This document shows, piece after piece, positions 1 to 5,741 of a stretch of DNA of 49,435 nucleotides. The stretch comes from VRUE01 sp036376775 (GTDB lineage: Bacteria > Actinomycetota > Thermoleophilia > Solirubrobacterales > 70-9). Each line of letters begins with the position of its first letter. Position 1 is the first letter of the stretch. The DNA lies in contig DASUZP010000190.1 of the NCBI GenBank assembly GCA_036376775.1, forward strand, positions 1 through 49,435, read 5' to 3'. The notes under the pieces were generated by a model. That model did no database searches and had not been told where the DNA came from. It worked only from the letters and a program-made list of their open reading frames with translations. Position numbers and translations under genes: made by a program.

Positions 1-288
1 AGGGCGGCGCGCTTGCATCCGCCGAAGATGATTGAGGAGGCCCTTGGTGCTCGTCCCAAAAACCCTCTGGATGCTGCTCTCTGGAACGAGGGCGTGAGTG
101 CCATCTACAGCTATCGCCTGCGCTATGGCATCACCTCCGACGGTGGACATCCGCTTGGACCGAAATCGCGGGACGCCGCACGCGGTCGCGATCGACGTCA
201 AGCAGAACTTCGCCTTGCCCGGGTGCAGCAGCGGCTCAGTAAACAGCGCGTTCGCAGCGCTGAGCGCGGAATGAGTATCGGCCGTTAG
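1..288 (+). CDS. TrwC/TraA-type conjugative relaxase, C-terminal fragment (cut by window edge)
   Basis: The reading frame is open from the first base, so the gene starts upstream of the window; the TTG at 13 is probably not a start. The visible 95 residues contain 'LGARPKNPLDAALWNEG' followed by 'AIYSYRLRYGI'. This resembles the C-terminal tail of large actinobacterial MobF-type relaxase/helicases (lengths, position and sequence pattern from memory, not from a search). The end is rich in Arg and Gln, likely helical. A relaxase nicks oriT and pilots the DNA strand to the VirD4-like coupling protein, which is encoded at 5.7-7.4 kb. The catalytic His triad and the helicase motifs would be upstream and cannot be checked here. 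Confidence 0.6.
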   Translation, partial: RAARLHPPKMIEEALGARPKNPLDAALWNEGVSAIYSYRLRYGITSDGGHPLGPKSRDAARGRDRRQAELRLARVQQRLSKQRVRSAERGMSIGR

Positions 289-341
289 GTTGCCTCACAA
301 AACTTCCCGCCAGGCAAGCACTCAGGCGCCGCCAGGCCGCC

Positions 342-1583
342 CTACGGTTCTTTGATCGACCCCACCGGCGACTCGAATGCGCCCAGCGCGACCGTCGTCG
401 TGATCGGCTTCTCACCAGTTTTCCTCAGGCGAGCCTTGGCCCGCTTTTGCTCCTCGAGGACGAATGCCCGTAGCGCTTCGATATCGGCAGCCACTCTTTC
501 CAGTCCTTGCTGATCGAGGAGAAGAAGCGACCAAGCGAGGTATCGGTCCTCACGTGCATCGAAGGTGCCTGCCTTCAACGCCTCTTTGACGTGAACGGAA
601 AGCTGCTCGAAGGTCTTCCAGCTATCCGTTTCTCTCAGCGAGTCCGGTACGTCGGCTTGGGGAACGTCGTCAGTAATTACGGGTCCAGTTGCGCGATAGA
701 AATATTCTCTGGTGGACCGCCGTTTACTTCCAAGTCTTGCGTGGACGCGCTCCATCCACCTGTTCTGCTCCAACTTTGCAAAGCGACGACGTACGTGTCG
801 AGGTCGAATCGAAGGACCTCCGAACTCCGCGCAGAACTGCTCCACACTTATATCCCGCTGATTGGCCACCGTGAGGATCTTGATGCTCAGTTCGTCGGCA
901 AAGACTTTCGACAGACGCACCGGGAAGGGGGTCAGCGTCTCCTCCTCGCTCTCCACGAGTTCAGGTCCGATTCGCTCTTCACTTGACGTCGGCGACTCAA
1001 ACGCGAACTGAAGGACGCTCACTCGGATCGGCTTCTCCTTGGAGTGGGAGATGCGAAGCGCGGCGTCGTCTTGCTCCTCGTAAAGGGATACGAACTGAGT
1101 ATCAACGGCCTCGATCACCCGCTTCCAGCCGAGCTGATCGAGTAATAACTGCCCACTAGTGAGATTGCGAGTCGCACGGCCCTCGGCGGCCAAGGCCGCC
1201 ATTGCTTCGCGCGCACGCTCGGTGATCACCTTGAAGCTGCTCCAGCTAAACGCTACCCGGATGGAATACGGCAGCAGGGCCCAAGTTTCGGCATCGAAGT
1301 AGGCCAGTTCGCTAGCCCGGTAGAAGTTCATCACGCCGCGGCCATTTTTGCCGGGAGTGCTGCGGTGGTGTCTGAGCCATCTGGCCTTAGCGAGCTTTTT
1401 GAAGTGGTAATCGACTCTCGACACCGTGCCCCCGCCAAACTCTTCGAAGAACTGCGTTGGGCTCATCTCCCGCATATACAGCTCGGTGACGATCCTCAGG
1501 CGAATCTCGGCAGAGAAGACGACTGCAAGGCGCCGCAGATGCGCTGCCCGAGATTCGAGGCCGGTCCAGACTTTCGCGCCCAT
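342..1583 (-). CDS. Tandem winged-helix (ArsR-like) regulator, two fused ~200-residue units
   Basis: The 413-residue protein consists of two related halves. Residues about 14-80 carry a winged-helix segment around 'FSAEIRLRIVTELYMREMSP', and about 222-290 carry its counterpart around 'VFADELSIKILTVANQRDIS'. Each half ends in a similar motif ('KPIRVSVLQFAFESP' and 'KPITTTVALGAFESP'), so the whole unit, not only the HTH, is duplicated. Single-unit versions of such regulators are common in Solirubrobacterales. A fused dimer would bind DNA as a monomer with two non-identical half-site readers. It faces away from the cargo genes downstream and may regulate them or the element. No Cys-rich metal site is evident. 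The target is unknown. Confidence 0.7.
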   Translation of the reverse strand: MGAKVWTGLESRAAHLRRLAVVFSAEIRLRIVTELYMREMSPTQFFEEFGGGTVSRVDYHFKKLAKARWLRHHRSTPGKNGRGVMNFYRASELAYFDAETWALLPYSIRVAFSWSSFKVITERAREAMAALAAEGRATRNLTSGQLLLDQLGWKRVIEAVDTQFVSLYEEQDDAALRISHSKEKPIRVSVLQFAFESPTSSEERIGPELVESEEETLTPFPVRLSKVFADELSIKILTVANQRDISVEQFCAEFGGPSIRPRHVRRRFAKLEQNRWMERVHARLGSKRRSTREYFYRATGPVITDDVPQADVPDSLRETDSWKTFEQLSVHVKEALKAGTFDAREDRYLAWSLLLLDQQGLERVAADIEALRAFVLEEQKRAKARLRKTGEKPITTTVALGAFESPVGSIKEP

Positions 1584-1726
1584 CTGATCCCCCTTGACGG
1601 TTTCCCAATCGTTGAGCGGGCCAGAGTCTAAGGGGTATCCAGACGGAACCGAATGAGTCCCTAGATCTTTCGTCAGCGATTATATACTTAGGTTTTTTTT
1701 AGCAAATCCAGAAAGGAGATGAGAAG

Positions 1727-1786
1727 ATGAAGCTCGCACCAAGCCAGTCAGCTCTTCCAGCGGTTTCCGTCACGAAGGTCGGCTGA
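1727..1786 (+). CDS. Short ORF, 19 residues, possible leader or precursor peptide
   Basis: ATG at 1727 is preceded by GAAAGGAGATGAG, among the strongest ribosome-binding sites in this part of the element. The encoded peptide is MKLAPSQSALPAVSVTKVG. It is followed 18 bases after its stop by a perfect 12-bp hairpin. The arrangement (RBS, tiny ORF, hairpin) fits either a small peptide gene with its own terminator or a leader peptide. No Cys and no recognised RiPP leader motif are present; the Ser/Thr content would allow modification but that is speculation. The nearest downstream genes are winged-helix proteins and an acyl carrier protein. Confidence 0.45.
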   Translation: MKLAPSQSALPAVSVTKVG

Positions 1787-1803
1787 TTCCGCTCTTACAG
1801 CAG

Positions 1804-1831
1804 GACCGGACCCTCGGCGGAGGGTCCGGTC
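1804..1831 (+). terminator. Perfect 12-bp hairpin, GGCG loop (terminator-like)
   Basis: GACCGGACCCTC (1804-1815), a four-base loop, then the exact reverse complement (1820-1831). There is no T-tract after it, as is common for actinobacterial terminators. It sits just downstream of the 19-codon ORF. Confidence 0.6.
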
Positions 1832-2034
1832 TGGCTGCCACCGGCATCGCGACAAGGCCTGCCTCGCGGTGCTTTTCGTCTGAGCTTCGGGCTACCCGCC
1901 ATTATCAGAACCGGCTCTTACACGCAACCGTTTTTAGTGCCAAAACGCGAAATAGTCGGGGCCGTTCAACGCGCTTACTCTGTCGGCCCAATGATGATGG
2001 AAGGCAGGTGGATCAAACCGGGCAAGGGGCGCAA

Positions 2035-2310
2035 ATGACTTCCTTGCCACTTAAGTCGGTCATCGAACACGACGGGCGGCTGGACATCCTGTGCTGCCTG
2101 AGTGGGGAGCCCCTCACGATCGCTCAGGTGAGCGCCAGGATCGGCAGGTGCAAGCGATACGTGCTGCACCACATGGAGATGCTCAGCTCATTCCAGCTCG
2201 TCAAGGAGGAAGGCGAAGCAGGGGATGGGGAGACGCTCTACATCGCCAACCTCAAAGAGCATCCCGCTTGGGTGGCAAAAACGGTTGACGACCGCCGGCC
2301 GCCCGATTGA
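2035..2310 (+). CDS. Small winged-helix (ArsR-like) DNA-binding protein
   Basis: 91 residues if started at the ATG at 2035, which has AAGGGG five bases upstream; a GTG nine codons earlier (2008) has worse spacing. 'LKSVIEHDGRLDILCCL' and 'PLTIAQVSARIGRCKRYVLHHMEML' form the helical part of a winged helix, with a recognition helix around 'KRYVLHHM'. No effector domain is attached. It is the first of a small rightward group (this gene, 2324, 2754, 3130) spaced by 13-55 bp, so probably one transcript. The likely role is DNA-binding regulator of this cargo module; its target is unknown. Confidence 0.65.
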   Translation: MTSLPLKSVIEHDGRLDILCCLSGEPLTIAQVSARIGRCKRYVLHHMEMLSSFQLVKEEGEAGDGETLYIANLKEHPAWVAKTVDDRRPPD

Positions 2311-2323
2311 AGGCAAGGACGAC

Positions 2324-2731
2324 ATGGCCGCAACCGACAGCGCTCACTCGCCGGCCGCCGAGGCGGAACTTCTCGAATGCACGATCCTCGAAGAAGTGAT
2401 CGAGCTGCACCCCGAGCGCCCAAGGATCTCCGAGCTGATTCTAAGGATTGCCACCCACCCCGATGACCATGCCAAGGGGGAGAGAATCAGAGATGCATGG
2501 GGCAGCAAGCGCGCGCTTCCGCCGATCGGGGGGAAGCAGTGGAGGCTGTCGACCCCGCTCCTCGTTGATGTGACAGGCGACGAGTTTACGACGAACTTTC
2601 CCGCCTCCCACGGGGAAGAAGAAACCGGAATGAGCGGACTAGCGCGGAACAGGGATCTTTGGACTGGAACCCTGGGGCGCCTGGTCCGCTCAACCGGCGC
2701 CCCACGGCGGCGCGGCGGCCTCGAGAGATGA
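2324..2731 (+). CDS. Degenerate paralogue of the small winged-helix protein at 3130, probably frameshifted
   Basis: ATG at 2324 with AAGGA just upstream. Residues 15-50 ('LECTILEEVIELHPERPRI...ELILRIA') match the start of the 3130-3429 protein ('LEHAVLMEIINLHPNRPTRAELHLAM'). After about residue 58 ('ERIRDA', near base 2497) the similarity stops in this frame. The +1 frame then reads a family-like continuation ('MGQQARA...GEAVEAVDPAPR') and stops at 2566-2568. The in-frame tail of about 75 residues is Arg/Gly-rich and unlike a folded domain. I therefore read this as a gene with a single-base frameshift, possibly a pseudogene. Alternatively the long tail is genuine. Confidence 0.5.
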   Translation: MAATDSAHSPAAEAELLECTILEEVIELHPERPRISELILRIATHPDDHAKGERIRDAWGSKRALPPIGGKQWRLSTPLLVDVTGDEFTTNFPASHGEEETGMSGLARNRDLWTGTLGRLVRSTGAPRRRGGLER

Positions 2732-2753
2732 ACGTCTTGGGCAAGGCTGTGCA

Positions 2754-3074
2754 ATGAGCGCGCGGCGGAACCAGACCGACGGTCGTGCACCGACGAAACC
2801 CGGCACGCCAAGCCGGTCGCTCGAGTTATTTATGACTCAACTGGCAGAGATCGCCCCAGAGTCCGAGCACCCGATTTCTCCTCAGAGCGGCCTGATCTCA
2901 GACCTCGGATTCGATTCTCTGGCCTTCGGTCGACTTGCCCTCCTGCTGTACGAGCACTATGAAGTTGGCGGCCTCTCTACGAGTTCCATGCGCTCGGCAG
3001 GGCATCTCACGGTCGAAAAGGTTTTTCGCCACTACATCCTCGGCGACCCGAGTATCGACTCGTCGCCCAAGTAG
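2754..3074 (+). CDS. Stand-alone acyl carrier protein
   Basis: The core 'GLISDLGFDSLAFGRLALLLYEHY' region contains the phosphopantetheine attachment motif D-S-L at residues 54-56, with Ser55 the attachment site. Upstream hydrophobics and the downstream 'LTVEKVFRHYI' fit the four-helix ACP fold. With the ATG at 2754 the protein has a 26-residue basic N-terminal extension; an internal ATG at 2832 would give 80 residues, the normal ACP length, but lacks a clear RBS. No ketosynthase, acyltransferase or adenylation enzyme lies nearby, so its acyl or aminoacyl partner must be encoded elsewhere. It sits between two small winged-helix genes of the ICE cargo. Confidence 0.75.
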   Translation: MSARRNQTDGRAPTKPGTPSRSLELFMTQLAEIAPESEHPISPQSGLISDLGFDSLAFGRLALLLYEHYEVGGLSTSSMRSAGHLTVEKVFRHYILGDPSIDSSPK

Positions 3075-3129
3075 ACAATGTAAACGCCGTCTGAATTTCC
3101 TCAGTCGCCCAACCCCACAGAGAGCGAAC

Positions 3130-3429
3130 ATGACCAAGTCTGACGACTCACCTCAATACAACGCAGCGCTGACCTCTGGCGCTTGCACGCTGGACGATGG
3201 GCAACTCGAACATGCGGTTCTCATGGAAATCATCAACTTGCACCCCAACCGTCCGACTCGGGCGGAACTGCATCTGGCGATGAGTAATTTCGGTGGAGAC
3301 CCAAGTAGTCAAGCAATCGACGATTCGCTCTGGGCACTCAGGCGCTTCGGCCTTGTCCGGGAAAACGGAGATGTCCTCGAACCGACACTTGCCGCCGTCC
3401 ATGCCTCCGAGCTCTTCCAGCTGGGTTGA
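3130..3429 (+). CDS. Small winged-helix-like protein
   Basis: 99 residues; ATG at 3130 preceded weakly by AGAGCG. 'QLEHAVLMEIINLHPNRPTRAELHLAM' followed by 'QAIDDSLWALRRFGLVRENGDVLEPTLAAVHASEL' reads as three helices plus a short wing: a small winged helix in which 'DSLWALRRFGLV' would be the recognition helix. It is an intact relative of the frameshifted gene at 2324. Function is unknown; DNA binding or a protein-protein adaptor role for the neighbouring ACP is possible. It closes the small gene group beginning at 2035. Confidence 0.6.
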   Translation: MTKSDDSPQYNAALTSGACTLDDGQLEHAVLMEIINLHPNRPTRAELHLAMSNFGGDPSSQAIDDSLWALRRFGLVRENGDVLEPTLAAVHASELFQLG

Positions 3430-3847
3430 CCAGAGCACACCGCCTGCGAGCGGCTCTCCGGCGGCGAGCAGAGGAGGATGTCGCATTCAATTATGGAATT
3501 CGCGGCGATTACTACATCGTCCCGGGAGAGTGGGTAAAGCACAAGGGTGCCCAAACGATCACATAGAATGCGATAAGATGTATGACGGTGAGCACATCGA
3601 AAACGCTGGGCTAATTCACTGGGACTATTACATAAACCCGGCTAATAAGTGTGAATGGTACGGACCCACGAAAGACGGTGGCGGATCGTTTGCCAAATAT
3701 GGTAAGCACATCACGCCTTATGGCGAATGGATATGGGGGTTTAGGAGCAACCAAAGCGATCATCAGCACGCGGGTCTCGCGTTGTACTTGTGGGCTTCTA
3801 GGGACGGACACGTCGACCATCATGAAACCACCTGCATTGATTGCTAA
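3426..3847 (+). pseudogene. Unknown Cys-containing protein, probably split by a frameshift
   Basis: Two adjacent frames each look protein-like over different parts. From 3426 (TTG) to the stop at about 3566 one frame reads '...AEEDVAFNYGIRGDYYIVPGEWVKHKG'. The next frame, open to 3847, reads 'CPNDHIECDKMYDGEHIENAG', then 'LIHWDYYINPANKCEWYG' and ends '...HHETTCIDC'. Joining them by one base near 3551 gives a single continuous Tyr/Trp-rich protein with five Cys, suggesting a small disulphide-containing or metal-binding protein. Independent translation from the ATG at 3578 (89 residues) is possible, but it lacks an RBS. No family is recognised. Confidence 0.4.
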
Positions 3848-3850
3848 CTG

Positions 3851-4438
3851 ATGTTTTCTCGAACAGGACACGTAACTTTGGTGCCGCTAGTCGGAGTTTT
3901 GGTGCCGCTAGTCGGATTCGTCGCGCTGGGTGGTCTGGTGTTTGCCCAGGCGGCCTCCCCGCCCTATGCATTGGTTGGCAAAGGGGGAATTGGCCAGTAT
4001 AAATGGGTGAGCTGGCTTGAAAGATCAGAAGCGCGGCAACCGCAAAGAGACGTCACGTGCATTTCGATTGCGACGGAAGAACCCTCTAGAGGTGGCGCTG
4101 AAGGCAGTGAAACTTATGAATGCGTTCGGGTGAGACCCGACGTACCCGCGACCCAGGCTATTTCGAATGACAGTCCAGGTCGGAGGCGACGGACGGTTGT
4201 GATCATGCTTTTTGCACCTTCGGCGCGTCGCCTAGAGCTAGATCTAGGCGCCTTAGGTCACCGCAGCATCAAGCTACGGCGAATCAGTGACAGCAAGGCA
4301 AGGCATGTTGGGATTGAGCCGGTCGGATATTGGTCTCACGCATTCAAGGGCCATTTCTGCATGGGCCGGTTTTCGGTGTATGACGGCTTAGGTGTCAAAC
4401 TCAGCGACACCGGTTCGGTTCCTTGCACGGCCCCCTAA
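3851..4438 (+). CDS. Exported or membrane-anchored protein of unknown function
   Basis: 195 residues; ATG at 3851, four bases after the preceding stop, suggesting coupling. The N-terminus has a hydrophobic segment (about residues 9-34, ending 'FAQAASPP') that looks like a signal peptide with an Ala-X-Ala cleavage site. The mature part has Cys near residues 75, 97, 175 and 192, possibly two disulphides. The hydrophobic segment contains a duplicated 'LVPLVG' encoded by a 21-bp tandem repeat (3878-3919). No domain is recognised. Together with the preceding ORF it may be a secreted pair carried as ICE cargo. Confidence 0.55.
   Translation: MFSRTGHVTLVPLVGVLVPLVGFVALGGLVFAQAASPPYALVGKGGIGQYKWVSWLERSEARQPQRDVTCISIATEEPSRGGAEGSETYECVRVRPDVPATQAISNDSPGRRRRTVVIMLFAPSARRLELDLGALGHRSIKLRRISDSKARHVGIEPVGYWSHAFKGHFCMGRFSVYDGLGVKLSDTGSVPCTAP
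3878..3919 (+). repeat. 21-bp tandem duplication inside a signal-peptide coding region
   Basis: Two consecutive 21-bp units starting TTGGTGCCGCTAGTCGGA, differing only near their ends. They encode a repeated 'LVPLVG' in the hydrophobic core of the exported protein at 3851. The length keeps the reading frame. Confidence 0.85.
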
Positions 4439-4592
4439 CTTGAATAGCCTTGAGGGGTGTCGCCTGCAAAACGCACGACGATTCGGCGATCCCGGTCAAT
4501 TAGGATGACTTGTTTATTGCGGACTGAAGCCAAGTACGCCGCTTGATCTTACTGCGGACACTTTCGGGGCACAGGATGCCAAGCTAGGCGCG

Positions 4593-4919
4593 CTAGAGCG
4601 TGAACAGGACATCGCCGATTCCCAGGGAAATTCGAAGCGATTTTGCATCACTTGGCACCGCTGGTTGCAATTTCATCTCCATGCGCCGCAATTCCCCCTC
4701 ACCGCTGCCACCGAAGCCAACGATTTCGTACTCAGTGTCTAGATCGTCAGTAACCTCGAAGCGCTTAGGCATGCCATCCAAAGGGCCTCTCTCAAGTTCC
4801 TCTGGGGAAGCTTGCGAGATGTAGTTGAGGACGAGGCAATCCACGTGCAGCTCGGCTGCCGTGATGACTATTGCCGCAGCCCCTTGGTCGGGGCCAGTGA
4901 CGATACGCACGCGATTCAC
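4593..4919 (-). CDS. Hypothetical beta-rich protein
   Basis: 108 residues from a GTG at 4919; an in-frame stop 11 codons upstream limits the N-terminus, and no good RBS is visible. The sequence alternates hydrophobic strands and acidic loops ('VDCLVLNYISQAS', 'YEIVGFGGSGEGEL', 'RRMEMKLQPAVPS'), with no transmembrane segment or signal. Its codon use and protein-like composition support a real gene. I do not recognise the family. It is transcribed against its neighbours on both sides. Confidence 0.5.
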   Translation of the reverse strand: MNRVRIVTGPDQGAAAIVITAAELHVDCLVLNYISQASPEELERGPLDGMPKRFEVTDDLDTEYEIVGFGGSGEGELRRMEMKLQPAVPSDAKSLRISLGIGDVLFTL

Positions 4920-5238
4920 AGCGAAGAGTTCAGCACATCCGATGGCGTTTTAGTCAAGTGGCAGACTGGTTTACGGCCGTTTTCCTTGGGCTATCTGAAT
5001 CGTCTTGCCGAAAAAGGTTTCTCTCCCGACCAGTTCTCGGCGGCACTCTGAGGCAAAAGGGCCTTCACGATGGTACAGAAGAAGTACATGACACCTTGCC
5101 CGAAAACGAGGCTCTGAGGATTCGTCTGAAACCTCTGCGGGAGCCGACTTCGGCCTTCATTTTGGCACGCCTTCGGCGTGCATAGGTCGGGCATCGGCTC
5201 CCGCAGCGGGCGGGCGCGAGACCCAAAGGAGGCTCCAA
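4920..5238. other. Intergenic region upstream of the 5239 gene
   Basis: About 320 bases with no convincing gene; short ORFs here lack start signals and protein-like composition. The main content is the nested inverted repeat at 5135-5206. Confidence 0.5.
5135..5206 (+). promoter_or_regulatory. Nested inverted repeats (structured leader or oriT-like site)
   Basis: An outer perfect 13-bp inverted repeat, CTGCGGGAGCCGA (5135-5147) and its complement (5194-5206), encloses an inner 7-bp hairpin GCACGCC-TTC-GGCGTGC (5165-5181). The structure ends 33 bases before the ATG of the 5239 gene. In RNA it would be a stable structured 5' leader. In DNA, a paired repeat close to conjugation genes also fits an oriT. 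The sequence alone does not decide. Confidence 0.5.
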
Positions 5239-5523
5239 ATGAGCCAGGCCAGCCTAGTCAAGTCCACCGAGACCGCGGCAATGAATCAGCATTGTGCATC
5301 AGCGACCAATGGCGCTGGAGTGCCTTCCACTGCGAAGGCCCACCGTGGGGACATTCCCAGCATGCTGGCAAAGATGACCTTCGCGGAGAGAATCCGCGCC
5401 TATGAGAAGGGCACCTTCACGCGGCAAGAGCTCAACGCAGCCGCGGGCCTAGAAGCTGAGCGGATGCCGACACTTGACGGCGAGTTCGAGTGGATCGCCT
5501 GGAACCTGGCCGATCTCGACTAG
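5239..5523 (+). CDS. Small conserved-looking ICE protein, unknown function
   Basis: 94 residues with a very strong RBS (AAAGGAGG, six bases before the ATG). The N-terminal 45 residues are polar and probably disordered. The C-terminal half 'MTFAERIRAYEKGTFTRQEL' and 'RMPTLDGEFEWIAWNLADLD' looks folded, predominantly helical and acidic at the end. I recall similar small proteins near actinobacterial plasmid-type transfer genes, but cannot name a family. It is rightward, convergent with the end of the conjugation operon, and is preceded by a structured inverted repeat that may control it. Confidence 0.65.
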   Translation: MSQASLVKSTETAAMNQHCASATNGAGVPSTAKAHRGDIPSMLAKMTFAERIRAYEKGTFTRQELNAAAGLEAERMPTLDGEFEWIAWNLADLD

Positions 5524-5741
5524 CCCCACCGTCTGCGCCGCCGTCCGGTGACCACGCGCCAGCGAGCCTCCCGCTCCTCCGCTTCCAATCGCTCGACGTC
5601 ATCCAAGAGGCGCACCGTGTTTTCGCTCAGCGCTGACCAAGCTGATGAAGAGTCGCGACGCGGGCTTTGTACGACCTCATTCGACCGACCACGGTGCGTC
5701 AGCCCCTCGCCTCGAGTGGACGACCGCCGATCGGCGCTCAT
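5520..5741 (-). CDS. Small basic ORF coupled to the VirD4-like gene
   Basis: 73 residues. Its ATG overlaps the stop of the upstream coupling-protein gene in an ATGA arrangement, like the other junctions of this operon. The first half is Arg/Ser-rich; the second, 'ENTVRLLDDVERLEAEEREARWRVV', is a likely amphipathic helix or coiled coil followed by an Arg-rich end. It overlaps the stop of the convergent 5239 gene by four bases. The gene is accepted mainly on translational coupling; no family is recognised. Confidence 0.45.
   Translation of the reverse strand: MSADRRSSTRGEGLTHRGRSNEVVQSPRRDSSSAWSALSENTVRLLDDVERLEAEEREARWRVVTGRRRRRWG

Larger units (their letters stand above)
1584..2034. other. 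Intergenic region with short ORF and hairpin
   Basis: About 450 bases without a conventional gene. It contains an AT-rich stretch at about 1676-1710 (possible promoter zone), a 19-codon ORF with a strong Shine-Dalgarno (1727-1786) and a perfect 12-bp hairpin (1804-1831), listed separately. I see nothing further in 1832-2034 beyond the ribosome-binding site of the next gene. Confidence 0.6.

Noticed and set aside
507..986. Rightward frame within the tandem winged-helix gene
   Set aside because: Antisense to a gene with clear duplicated domain structure; no start signal.
4812..5185. Short rightward frames upstream of the 5239 gene
   Set aside because: No ribosome-binding site, no protein-like pattern, and they run antisense to the 4593-4919 gene or through the inverted repeat.
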